Position numbers and translations under genes: made by a program
From: Marsupella aquatica
Lineage: Eukaryota > Marchantiophyta
NCBI GenBank assembly: GCA_973895155.1
Contig: OZ316899.1
Span: 1,550,001 to 1,614,000 of the forward strand
Direction of reading: 5' to 3'
DNA length: 64,000 nt
The notes under the pieces: model-generated
Database searches by the model: none
Told to the model about the DNA's origin: nothing
Seen by the model: only the letters and a program-made list of their open reading frames with translations
In this document: one piece after another, positions 33,255-44,669 of the stretch
Layout of the letters: each line of letters starts with the position of its first letter
How positions within the stretch are numbered: position 1 is the first letter of the stretch

Positions 33255-35839
33255 CTAATGCCTGGCACGCTTGCCAGAGCCGCCCGAGTGGGAGCGACCA
33301 TCCCGCTGCTTACAAAGTCTGTCGTTGTCCGCCTTGAGGAGCTGACTTGGTCCAGCAGAGATTTGTTCTCTCGCTTTGCCGCCTCCGTCTCCTCCGCTGC
33401 CTCCTGGCATGCCTCCTCCAGTTGCTGGGCGTCGCTCGTCAGCTTGCCCGCCAGCTGGTCCTACTTCTCGGCTTTGGTTTGGAGCCGTGCCACTTCGGCC
33501 TGTAGCGTGGCTATCTTCGCAGTGTCCCGCTGGGCCCGTTCTTCGGCCTCCTCCAGGTCTTTCTGCCAGATGACAGTTTGATTCTTCAAACTGTCAATCT
33601 GGTTCCGGAGTCGTGCAATCTCGGCCTCGTTCCCAGCTTTGGCCTGTTCGGCTAGGGCGGTAAGGGCGTGCGCCTTCGCTAACAACTCATCGGCGGCTGC
33701 AACTTTGGGTCGTAGTTGCAGAAGCTCAGCCTCTTGAGCTGCAACTTTGTTCTTTAAGTATACGGACTCCACCCGGTACCGCTGTATCCTCTGAAGGGCC
33801 TCTGACTGGGCCCAACCTGCCTTTACTACGGCAACTCCTGATTGAAGAAACAGGCTACCTTCCGGGCCATGAACTCCCCGGTATCCCGGGCAATTTGATG
33901 AGAGAAATCTCCCAGAAACCCGTTCAGAAATGTACCCGGTACGAAGAGTTCCGGGTGGTCCAGGTTGTGCCTGTCCGGAGTTGGGCACGGGCAGACGTCA
34001 ACAAGCGCGGGGGCTGGGGCAGTGACATCCAGCCCTAGGGACGTAGTGTTGGAAGGGGTTGGAGTGTCCTCCTGCAGCAATGTCCGGTTCTCTGGAATAG
34101 CCACCAGTGGGTCTTTGGGAGACCCGGGCTTGAGTAAGGCCTCCGCTGTACCGACTTCTGTACTTGGCCCGGCCTGTTGGATCGCATCTACGGTTGCGAT
34201 TACCGACCCATCCGGTACCTCCTCGGTCACGACTACAGCTACTTGTGGAGGTGGGGTGGGTGAAGCCTGCGTGTCCGCTGGACTTTGGGCCTCGGGTTGG
34301 GGCCGTCTCTCCAAGGCCGGGAAAACCCACCTAGCTGGGACCAGCTTTGTAACATTGACACGGGGAAGGGTTTGTCGATCAAACCGAGCGTACCACTTGA
34401 GAATGATCTCGATGTGGCTAGCGAAATATGCCTTTCCGCCAATGTATAGCGTCTTTCTTCGCCGCTCCATCTCTTCATGGAATTTCTTAGCGAAGTACGA
34501 CGCCCACTTCCTAGGTCGATAGGATAACCTGGGCAGCGGAGATCTCCCCCCGGGGTTCCATCATGTGGAGGGCGTACCTTTGGAACTCCAATCGCTCAGC
34601 TATCTCGAGGATGAGGCAGGTCCTCATCACAAACCCGTTGTCCACTGCTCCCTTTGAGGGAAAACTCGAGGATTGGTACTTGGCTCCCTTGCCCCTGGGA
34701 GCCCGTGATTTGACTCGGTGGTCACCTTTGGGTAACCCGAAGATCATCTTGAGCCGTTCTTCCATGAGGGATATATTCCTTCCCCGTAGACGACTATGTT
34801 GACGTGCATCATCATAATTCTTGACGAATTCCGTCATGTCCTCCCCGTAGTACCTGCAAGTGTTCCAGGGGAGAGAGGCGAAGTGCTCGAATCCCTGAGT
34901 CTTCAGGTACACCGCATGTTTGGGATGGAGGATGTTTTTATGCACGTTTTCCCCCATGCGGTGCATTGTCACCTTGGCCGCGGCTACCGTGGCCAATGGT
35001 AACCCGGATGCAGCGGCGGGTTCCTTCCTCTTCTTCCCCCGTGACTGGCTCGGGGAGGGTGACACATCCCCATCCTCTCGATCGGGCATAGGTAGTGCTA
35101 CCGCCGTTAGTATTGGGCCCGGGGCGGCCACGGTCACCGTGTTGTCTGCTGGAGCCGCTCCTTGGGTCCGAGCATGGGGAGGGGACGATGTAGTGTCGGC
35201 CCCCTGAGTGTTTGCTCCTCTGGGCCGCCTGAGCAAGGGTGGGGTAGCCTCATCGTCGTCGCTAAGGTCCAGCGCGTTGATGATGGAGCGTACTTGTAAT
35301 AGCGGGGCGATCGGTGATGGGGGTTGGCTAGGCTGAGGCTGAGACTGAGACTGAAGTTGAGCCTGAGTCTGCGTTGGTGCGGGTAAGGGTATGGGGTCGA
35401 CTGGGCCGGCGCCGGCGGTTGAGGATCTAGTTCCCATGAAGCTCTGCAGGTGCTGGTAGAAGTTCTCCGAAGCAAGTGCAGACGGCCTTGTCGAACGGGT
35501 AGTGCTGGACTCGCTGTTGATGATAGCCCAAACCTGAGCAGGGATGTGGTCGAAGTGATGTCGTTGCAAGTCGATCGTACCCGGGATATTGAAGACCTTG
35601 TCCGGAAGCCGAAGCAATGCTTCTGAAAAACCGATATATTTGTCTCCATTGAAGAAGTACCCAGATACCTCTGCTGGTCGGTAAAGCTCGCTCTGAGATG
35701 GGTAGTCAAAGTTAAGGATATAGTGGTGTTGTCCTGCTAGGCGGATGGCTCTCTCGTACTCGCGTTCAATTTCATATCGGCGCGGGTTGGCGTGTTTCAA
35801 TGAGTCGGCCAAGTATCTTCCGGTAGATAGGAACTGCAT
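33255..35839 (-). pseudogene. LTR-encoded family-B protein, decayed
   Basis: It starts about 510 bases inside the LTR. Frames at 35,839-34,511, 34,470-33,826 and 33,820-33,461 together give the same protein as 59,636-62,283. Parts in order: an N-terminal domain (LNFDYPSQSELYRPAEV, FSEALLRLP), a Gln/Pro-rich stretch, a basic GKKRKEP patch, a central helical domain (KMIFGLPKGDHRVKSRAP...EFQRYALHMMEP), a Pro/Thr-rich linker and a coiled coil of over 100 residues. At least two frameshifts or small losses are visible (near 34,511 and 33,826). The central domain resembles 'putative plant transposon protein' sequences, by pattern only. Confidence 0.75.
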
Positions 35840-35980
35840 CCAGAATCAAATGGCCAAACTGGAGAGGATCGTGTGCGACATTCAGAGGAGATAGCAGTGG
35901 TGACTAAGAGAGAACGAGAGAGCTGGGGTCAAAGCTGGCGCGTGGATTGATGGACTGGTGCACTACAAAGGGTCGGCTCC

Positions 35981-35989
35981 CCTTTTATA
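35981..35989 (-). promoter_or_regulatory. Probable TATA box upstream of the LTR-B ORF
   Basis: TATAAAAGG on the minus strand, about 140 bases before the ORF start. The same position in the other family-B LTR has TATAAAAAG (59,528-59,536). Transcription from here would read the ORF first. Confidence 0.5.
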
Positions 35990-36348
35990 CCTTGAGGGCT
36001 TGTCGATCACCCGACGTCTCCTCGTTGCCTATAGGCTGAACCGTTCATGCTTGTAGTGTACCGGCCACTCCGCCGGTCTGAGTCAGCGCGTGTCAGTGGC
36101 CGCTTCCCTAAGTTTGTTATACGGACCCGAGGGAGGGGCCCCTCCACGCTCGCAACCCGGGTGTGCGAATGGCGACACGCCGCCAGTCCAAACATGAATT
36201 CTCCTTATTGACTAATGATTTCCTACTCATAATGGTTACCTAAATACTGTCGTTATGCTAATAATAGCGGCCTAAGATACCCCTAACGCACGTGCTAAGC
36301 GCGGTCCAGACTGAATTACTCATTACTTGCCATACCGGCGGCGTCACA

Positions 36349-36684
36349 ATGGGCTTGCCATTGCGAATATCGTCTATGCTCAACAGCACGTACTCTTTCC
36401 TTAGAAGAAAGCAAGAGGGTTTTAATGAGACCACACCAATGGATACCATGTACTACATTGATCTATCATTTATGATTAGATGTTAAATAACCCTAGTGTG
36501 GTTGCATTATCTATGATATAAAACAACCAAGGGGGAGTGTTATAACCCATAGGTTAGGTCAACATCCAACCCTAGTTAGGGGATTAAATAAGGTAGTACT
36601 ATAACTACCACTAAATGTATACTTAAGGAGGTATTAGTAACCCCCCATGAATGGATGAACCTTGATTGTTGGTGTACTTGACAT
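36349..36684 (+). mobile_element. 3' end and possible short LTR of a second copia-like element
   Basis: ACCAAGGGGGAG (to about 36,537) is followed by TGTTATAACCC, the usual copia polypurine tract and LTR start. A possible LTR runs to ACTTGACA (36,684), about 147 bp. Upstream coding sequence is too decayed to read. The family-B solo LTR and the first copia element appear to have landed in it. Confidence 0.4.
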
Positions 36685-36699
36685 TTTTTCTCCTAAGAA

Positions 36700-37273
36700 T
36701 TATCTTAACCTCTCAACACATAATGATTTGTTGGAACATCATGGGAGAATTGCATAAGCTGGATGGCATTCTTCTAAAGGCGGAAGTACCCCACTCTATG
36801 ATGAACGTCCTTTTGAGCTGGTTGGACAATTGAATCCAAATTTGGTTGTCACCCGAGAAGCAACCTAAGAAGGTGTATACTTCATTTTGGGCTACCATAT
36901 TGAGGACCATGTCCGTATATGGTAGCGGATAATGATCCTTCCAAGTGTCGTCATTGAGCTTCCAATAATCTTGATAGATCCTAATTTTTGGCTTGTCATC
37001 CGGGCCTGCCTTCTTTGGGACCACTACTATAGGTGACACCCGGCCATTTGCTAGATGAAATGGGATAAATGATATCCGCCACAATTAACTGGTCCAACTC
37101 TTCCTTGACTAATATGGAATGCCAAGGGTTTAACCGCCGCTGACTTTCTCGGATGGCATGGGCTCCCAAGTTAAGGTCAATAATGTAATCATTGTAATCA
37201 GGAGAGATTTTTGTCAGATCTCAATGGCTTCAAGCAAATATGTCTTTGTATTCTTCAGGTAGCTTTTGAATTG
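36700..37273 (-). pseudogene. pol: Gypsy reverse transcriptase fragment
   Basis: On the minus strand LPEEYKDIFA, stop, SH, stop, DL leads into DLNLGAHAIRESQRRLNP, then VSPIVVVPKKAGPDDKPKIR and DHYPLPYTDMV, then WGTSAFRRMPSSLCNSP. These are gypsy RT N-terminal and palm blocks with several stops and substitutions. It joins a family-B LTR fragment at about 37,274. Both ends are truncated. Confidence 0.75.
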
Positions 37274-38890
37274 CTTCAAACTATCAATTTGTGTCCAAAG
37301 CCGCGCAATCTCTACATCTTTCCCGGCTCCGGCTTGCGTAGCCAAGGCGGTCTTGGCTTCTGCTTCGGTGATCTGGGCCAAGGCGGTTGCAAGCTAGGGC
37401 CAAAGAAGTTGTAGCTTGGTCTCTTGGGCTGAGGCTTCATTTAATAATTGGGTTGGCTCACCCCGATAGTGCTCTATCCTCTTTGGACTGGGCATGCCTT
37501 GCCTTTACTGTTGCAACCAATTCTTGGCTGAAGAAGTAAGCCACCTTGCGGGCCATAAACACCCCTACATCTTGACCCACTTCCACAAAGAAGTTGCCAA
37601 GCAACCCATTCAAATATGTACCCAGACCAAAGAATTATGGGTTCACAAGGTCATGCCCGCTAGGGTTCGGGCAAGGACCTCCCTCTATTTGGGTGGGGGT
37701 GGGGGCAGACAAATCCAGTTTTGGGGTGATGAGGACAGGGAGAGATGGATCTGCTGAGGAGGAGGGCTCTATTGGGCTGGCGTGGGGGATGCTAGAGTCT
37801 CCTCCACGGTGAGGGGTTCCAACTTGGGGTCAGCTACCACGGGGCTGTCCGAGGCAGTTGCCCAAGCCTGGTTTTGTGCCTCCAAGTCTGCAATGACTGC
37901 CGTATTTGGCAAGGAAGAGGAAGCCCCAATAGTTGGCTTTGGGGTCAGGGCGGGGACAGGGGCCACGGGTACTAGATTTTGGGCCTTGGGTTGGGCCTGT
38001 CTCTCTTGAGCCGGGAAGAGCCACCTAGACCAGATGAGTTTGGGCTCATGCACCGGGGAAGCGTTTGGTGATCAAAACGGGCGTACCATTCTATGATGAT
38101 TTCTATGTGGCTGGCCAAGTACATTTTTTCCCCCAAGGAACAAGGTCTTCCTTTGTCACTCCATCTCCTCGTGGAACTTCTTGATGAAGAACAAAGCCCA
38201 CTTCCTAGGCCGGTAATTCTCTACCTGAATTACCTGGGCAGCGGATATCTCTCCCCATGGTTCCATCATGTGGAGCGCATATCGTTGAAACTCTAGTTGC
38301 TCCACCACCTCCAAGATGATACAAGTCTGCATAAGGAAGCCGTTGTCAACTGACCCCTCGGACGGGAAGCTAGACAAATGGTATTTGGCTCTCTTGCCCC
38401 TTGGCGCTCGTGACTCTACCCGATCTTTTCCTTCAGGTAAGTCAAAGATGAGCTTCAATCATGCCTCGTTTGAGGATATTACTCTTCCTTGCGCACGCAT
38501 TTCTTGGCGGGCCTTGTCAAAGTTTTGGATAAACTCCGTCATGTCCTGCCCATAGTACCTGCAAGTGTTCCAAGGAAAAGTGGAGAGGTGCTCAAACCCT
38601 TGGATAATCAGGTAACATGCATGCTTTGGGTGGAGAATGTTTTTGTGGACATTCTCCCCCATCTGATGCATGGTCAATTTGGCCACCACAATGGTGGCTA
38701 CAAGTAAGCCCGCTACTGAGGCCAGCTCCTTCCGCTTCTTACCCCAAGAGTGGTTCCCGGGGCGACTTGTTGAGGGGGGTAACTCTCCGTCTTCCCTCTC
38801 CGGTGGTGACGGTATTGCTACCACCGTTAATACTGGTGTCGGGGCCGCAACCTGACCGTGTTGTCCACCAGGGCTGTCTCCCAGGTTCAG
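37274..38890 (-). pseudogene. Diverged fragment of a family-B LTR ORF
   Basis: Reading down the minus strand: GKKRKELASVAGL, HKNILHPKHACYLIIQGFEHL, FDLPEGKDRVESRAPRGKRAKY, FQRYALHMMEPWGEISAAQV and a Pro/Ala linker all match the family-B ORF. It ends in the coiled-coil start. Several frames are needed (38,824-38,459, 38,458-38,156, 38,053-37,769). It is older than the other two B copies. Neither LTR end is present. Confidence 0.75.
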
Positions 38891-38956
38891 GCTTGTTGCG
38901 ATGATGACGCAATGCCCACCACATGTCGATAGGTACCCGTGTTGCGGACAAAGGAG

Positions 38957-41900
38957 TGTGGTAGAGTGGTCATAATGTTAAATAACAATTTAATATTGGA
39001 GGACTTGAATTCATTCCCTTGAAGAGCTAATGAGAAGTGAATTGGTATTGAAAAGAACAAATAGGTTGTTAATTGGGCATAACCTTGCCAAGGAGTTCTC
39101 TCTCCAGAGGATTGATGGTAATCAATGCACAAAACTAACAATTAAAGAAAGATATGGAAATGACTAGTAGAAATGTCTTTTCAATTGGCTTATGCAAAGA
39201 GATGATGGAAAATGATGACCCTCCAGTAGATCAACAAGATCCTGGATTTTTAAGATTCAAAATGCAACAGGGCTCACAACATGGCCGAATTAAAATAGAC
39301 ATCCAACATTAACTAGAAATTGACATGGAGATCTAGTTATCAAACCAATAATTCTTTCTGGTTAACAAGTGGCGACGGTACTAGAATGCTAGAATTGGTA
39401 TCTTCTCACACAAAAGTCTTAGATTGTCAAATTGATAACTTCTCAATCAAATTTAGATGATTACTCATGGTAAGGAAACATTCCATTTCAACTACTAAAA
39501 CAGCAGGAGTTCAATGCTACCAAGAATCCACATGAGTAATTCAAATCCAAATTCAATTTCCAAGTATGATGTCAAATTGTCTAAGTATTAACTTCTCAAC
39601 AGGAGAAGGAGTCTGCAGTTCTACTCACAACAGGTCAAGGCTCAACAGGAGCACCTGAGGAGGAGCTTCTATGCTTCTAACAGAAACTGAGAACTGAAAA
39701 GAAAAGTAACTGTTGTCCTACTTAAGATGCTAGAGGAAAAGGGGGAAAGATCCCAAAAGGTAAAGTACCGTTTCCGGTTTTCATGGAAGGAAAAGTAATT
39801 GTCATTCAAAATCCAAAGTGACAACAAAGGAAGATCCGGAAATGAGTATAAGGCATTATCCGGAAATGGATTTCTGGGTTTACTACAAAATCCGGATTTT
39901 GATCATAACCGGATCTGGAAATCCTAAATCTAATTTCTAATGAACTACGAAGCTACTAAACTACTGGAGAATCATCTTCTATGTCTACTCGAACTGGTTC
40001 ACGTGTAGTATCAACTGGACTAACAGGCTTCTGAGAAGTTGGGGTCCTAAAACTAATAGTAGCCTCCACATTCTTTGGGTCCAAGGGAGAACTGCGTAGG
40101 GGACTGATAGTCGAAGGTGAAATAGATGGAAAACAAAACTCAACCTTCTCAAATCCGGGTGGGGTATCTTCTACTTTGATTGCATCTATAATCACAGGGG
40201 ACATACCGGATTCTGACAGGGTTCAACATGGACTTTGCATCCGAAATGGCTTTCTCTATCTGGTTAAACGCTCTTGTGATCTTCTTGGCAAACCGGTACG
40301 TTATTGCACTCAATAACCTTAGCAAGAGTGCCTGGGTTGGCAGTCGCTAAGTACTTATCAATCAGGTTGGCTTCCAACAAGCCCAAGGCCGGTACATGAA
40401 GCGCTTCCTGAACACTGGTGATTGCTCCATTCAAAAGCTTCCGGATCTGAAGATGGTCCTCCAACTTCTTCTGTGCAACATCCAACTGGTCTACCAAGGA
40501 GTCAATCTTCCTTCTGTCCTTGTCTGCATGGTCTTCTAAGTCCCAGATCTTCTTCTTGGCCTGACTTTTAATCACCATATCCAAAATGGAAATGATGACA
40601 ACCGGACTGCAGTTGAGCATCTCAACAACTTTCCTTACAAGATCCTCGAGCTGCTTAGCCTTTCCGGTTGCACTCTCCATGAATGTCCGGACATGTTCCA
40701 ACTCTGCTGATGCCGTCCACTTGGAACTTGGGGTCACACCCGGAAGACTTCCTCTGCTTTCCAGTCTCCGGTTCCGGACTTTGAACTAACCTCTTCCGGG
40801 TCCTAGGAGGTTGCACTTCAACAACCAGATCTTCTTCTGATTCTGTCCCTTCTGATTGCTGCCGGTCCGGATCTCCAAGTTGAGCCAACATGGCTTGGTT
40901 CTCATACTCCTCTGCTTCTTCGTCTGTCAACACCGGTCCATGGAGTACATGTTAGCCAGGTAGCACGAAAGGGAGGTGGGGGTCTTCAAATGAAGATTTT
41001 GGACTTCCTTAGCAATGACCTCCTCCAACACCTTTGCCCAAGAAATCTTCTTCTCACCAACGTAGGAAGCGGTAATGGTATTCCCAATCCGGATTGTAAC
41101 TTGACGAGGTTTGGCAAGGGATAGAATTGGTAATAGGAAGGACACGACATCAAAGAACTCCTCATTATAGCACTGAGACACCTTCCAGCCATCCTTTGGA
41201 TCTACTTTGCCATCAAAATAGTTGTCAGCAAAATTCTTCTTTGAAGTTAGAAAGCTCTCTCCTTTCAATGGCACATCCAACAATGATGAAATGACAACCG
41301 CTGTCCACTTTCCCGGATTTCCTCTAATAGAATCCAGAAATTCCGAACTAAGGGTCGCACGATTCCGAACCTCCTTCACGAACATCGCACTCTGGTAACC
41401 CCATGGTAACTCGAGTAGCTTTGCACAGCCCATCACCTCTAAATTGTTCTGAAGTCGGGCCTTTCTTTCGGGATCCGACGGGATCTCGGGTCGCAATGGT
41501 TTCTCATTAACCATGACAGTCCGCTCCTTGGTTGTACACTTAGGCATCATCCGGATTCCAGATTTTTCTGGGGCAAAATCTGGATCCTTTCTTTTCACCA
41601 TGATGAGGCGATGGAGAGAAAGAAACCAAATTAAAATCCCTTCACAAAAATCCAAAAATCTCAAATCCAGAAATTGGAATCAAGTCGCCACTTCCCCACT
41701 CAATCGAACGATCACCCACTTCCCCCGTAACCAGTTCCTCACGACTAATGCCTCAAATTGGCAGCCTTGTTTGACTCTATTCTCTCCAATCCTTCAGACT
41801 AAAGATTTCCACAGCATCTCGGTGTGTGGACTGCAGTTCAAACAATTGCCTTAAGAACTCGGAAACCAAGTCTCAGTCTCGGCCGGATGCTCAACCTATG

Positions 41901-42107
41901 GTTTTATCTTCATTCTCATACGCCTTCTCTTGTGGTGCGACTGTACCAGTATTTTAAAGTTCCAAAAAGTGTGCTATCCGGATATGTCCGGATTTTGTAC
42001 TGTAAACTAGACTTTGTAGCCATTTTTGGGTTTATTATACTCCATTAACCCGGTAATGAGACAATTTTTCACTTTTTAATTTCTTTGGACATTGCCATGA
42101 TATCACA
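38957..42107 (-). repeat. Family-C 3' LTR, 3.15 kb, with internal ORF
   Basis: In element orientation it starts TGTGATATCATGG just after a polypurine tract and ends ACTCTACCACA. Its last 300 bases match 58,345-58,655, which lies next to the primer-binding site, so the limits are supported from both sides. The start TGTGATATC is close to the A (TGTGATGCC) and B (TGTGACGCC) LTR starts. The part 38,957-39,955 has no gene. Confidence 0.85.
39956..41601 (-). pseudogene. LTR-encoded family-C protein, decayed
   Basis: Starts at ATG 41,601 (MVKRKDPDFAPEK), about 506 bases inside the LTR. The first frame, to 40,927, has KLLELPWGYQSAMF, GNPGKWTAVVISSLLDVP, GWKVSQCYNEEFFDVVSFLLP and IGNTITASY. A shift near 40,930 leads into an acidic stretch with RTRKRLVQSPEPETGKQRK. 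Another shift leads into a coiled-coil segment (40,737-40,264, KKKIWDLEDHADKDRRKIDSL), then a Ser/Pro tail (40,204-39,956). Domain order is that of the A and B ORFs, and sequence is closest to the D ORF in the CACTA intron. Function unknown. Confidence 0.75.
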
Positions 42108-42108
42108 T

Positions 42109-42124
42109 AACTCCCTCCCCAACC
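42109..42124 (-). other. Polypurine tract of the family-C element
   Basis: GGTTGGGGAGGGAGTT on the minus strand ends next to the LTR start TGTGATATC. Confidence 0.75.
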
Positions 42125-43732
42125 GGTGCAGCACCCTTGCAAACTGTCAAGAGGTGGAGTGATATTTCTTAACTCGAGATCCATTAACTCGAGTCAATAA
42201 AACTTCACCTTGTAAATCCTCCAATTGTAAAGAACCATTAGCAAATATCTCTTTGACTTTATAGGGCCCAAGCCACCTGTTATGAAGCTTCCCCAGAAAT
42301 AACATGTAATGATTATCAAAAAGTAGAACCAAATCACCTGGTAAAATCTTCACTTCTTTGAGCTTAGCATCATATCTCTTTGCATGGCCTACTTGTTGTT
42401 TCTCTGTCTCAATCAAAGCATAATTGCAATCTTCTTCTAACTTCTCCAAATTCTGTAACCTGATAGTCTGACTTGACTCCTCATCCAACCGAGTGGTATC
42501 AGATATCTGATAGGTGGGTACCTCAAATTCCACCGGGACAATACTATGAAGTCCATAAATCAAGTAAAAAGGAGTTTGCTTAGTTGTGATTTTCTCAGCT
42601 GTCCGATATGCCCATAATGCGGAATGTAATTTTAAATCCCAATCTGACTTGTGTCCAGCCACCGTCTTTAGTAAGATGCGTTCCATCAACCCGTTAGCTT
42701 TCTCAGTGAGTCCATTAGCTTTAGGATTGTAAGGGGTGGTTTTCTATGACGGATCAGATATGTATCAGTGAGACTTTGGATAGTACTGTTGAGAAAATGA
42801 AGACCTCTATCAACTCCAAAGGGCAACCAAATCTTACCAAGATATTTTCAAAGATGAATTTAGCTGCTATCTGAGCATCATTTTTCCTGGTTGCTCTAGC
42901 TTCCACCCACTTTGTTGCATAATCTGTCGCAAGAGTGATGTATCAATTTCTGGTTCTTGCTGAGGGAGGTTGAATGGGGCCCACAAAATCTATGCTCCAC
43001 TTCTCAAAAGGTGCTAAAGGCATAAAGGAGTTAAAGGCCAATGAGAAGTGGAAGTAGGTTTACCCATTCTCTGACATGGATCAAAGCTTGGATGTAAGAC
43101 TGAGTATCCCTATACATAGTTGGCCACCAGTATCCAACATTCCGGATTTTCTTCACAGTGTTCATTAATGCATAATGTCCACCAACCTCTTTTGTATGCA
43201 TGGCCTGAATGACAGTCTTGATCTCCTTCTTCTCGAGACATCTCTTCAACTCTTGGTCTGGAGTCTGCTTGTACAACACACCTTCTCGTAAGGTATAAGG
43301 CCCAACCTTATGGATGAAGATTGCTTGTTGCTCCTTGTTCAAATTCTCTGGTAAAACATCCAAAGTCAGAAGTTTCATGATATTTGCATACCAAGAATCC
43401 TCCTCATGAACACAAAAAATGTCTTCATCCGGAAATCAATCATTCAATGGAGATTCATTCGCCTCACCGTCTAATCTAGAGAGAAAATCAGCATTCTCAT
43501 GATGTTTTCCGGGTCAAACTTCCACAGTAAAGTCAAATTCTTGTAGTAAAAGAACCCATCTAGCAATTCTTCCCGAAAGGTCAGTTTGATTGACTAATAT
43601 TTCAGCAAAGAATGGTCACTGTGAAATATCGTATGATATCCCAAAAGATAGTGTCTGAACTTCTCTTTTTGTGACAATATAGTTCTTCTCAGCATGGTTC
43701 ATTTGTCTACTAGCATAGAAGATAGGATGGTC

Positions 43733-44029
43733 AGGGTATTTACAAACGACAACAAAAAGCAAACAGTAACAGGAAACGGAAACTGGTAACAGGAAAATGA
43801 GTGGTCATTTAAAAAAAAAATTAAAAATTGCTGAAAATATTTTTTTGCTAGCGCCCGGCGGTGGTAATGGTAGCGTCCAAAGCTAGCCAAAAAATGTTGT
43901 CGGCAATTTATTTTTTTTGAAAATGTGATTTTTTAGGAAATATTTTTACATTGTTATTTTTTGGTAATAGTAAATTTTTGCTGGTACCAGTAAACCTGTT
44001 TCCTATTTACTGTCATGCATGTCATACCC
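43733..44029. mobile_element. hAT-like MITE, 297 bp
   Basis: An identical 8-bp duplication GGATGGTC lies on both sides (43,725-43,732 and 44,030-44,037). Removing the insert and one copy joins the RNase H reading KAGKDHP to PIFYASRQMNHAEKN. The ends are loosely inverted (AGGGTAT / ATACCC), with a longer imperfect inverted repeat inside (ACAGTAACAGGAAACGG against ACAGTAAATAGGAAACAGG). No coding capacity. The 8-bp duplication points to a hAT-type transposase. Confidence 0.8.
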
Positions 44030-44669
44030 GGATGGTCCTTACCTGCTTTGTCCTTCTGACTGAGGACTGCCCCAACACAAAATGCCGAAGCGTCAATGTA
44101 CACATGAAAAGGCTTATCCCAATCAGGTGGTATCAGCACAAGGGCAAACACCAACTTATCCTTAAAATTCCGGAAAGCTGTTTGTCAAGCTTCCATCCAG
44201 GCATATTCAACATCCTTCTTCAACAACTGAGTCAGGGGCATTGCAATCTCAGCATATTTATGAATGAATCTTTGGTAGTATCCCACATGACCTAAAAATG
44301 CTCTCAACTCTTAAATTAGCAGGGGGTTGAAGATTTTGAATAATCTTCACTTTTTTAGCATCTACTTCTATCCCTTTCTGAGAGATCACATGTCCCAACA
44401 ACACTCTTTTTGGCATCCCATGAAATATTTTTCTTGATGTAAACAAAGGCGAGCTTCTCTGCATTTCTGGAAAATAAATCTCAGCTTTTCCAGATGATCC
44501 TCTTCCGTACTGAAGACATAAAAATCATCAATAAAAATTTCCAAAAATCTATGAAGGTGTTCTTGAAAAATAATCATCATGATCCTTTGAAAGCTTCCTG
44601 GGGCATTGCAGAGTCCAAATGGCATTACTGAGAAAGCATATGTGCCCCAGTCCGTAGTGAATGTGGTCT

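Larger units (their letters stand above)
32345..36348 (-). mobile_element. Family-B solo LTR, 4,004 bp
   Basis: It begins TGTGACGCCGCC on the minus strand (36,348) and ends ACAACGTGACA (32,345). A perfect 5-bp duplication, ATGGG, flanks it (32,340-32,344 and 36,349-36,353). It is collinear with the 5' LTR at 59,169-63,177 (4,009 bp). No internal gag-pol region or second LTR is present. It carries a long ORF in LTR sense orientation, so the ORF is part of the LTR. Confidence 0.93.

Noticed and set aside
36258-36486. Short overlapping ORFs at the solo-LTR edge as host exons
   Set aside because: They cross the duplication boundary of the solo LTR and precede a copia-type polypurine tract.
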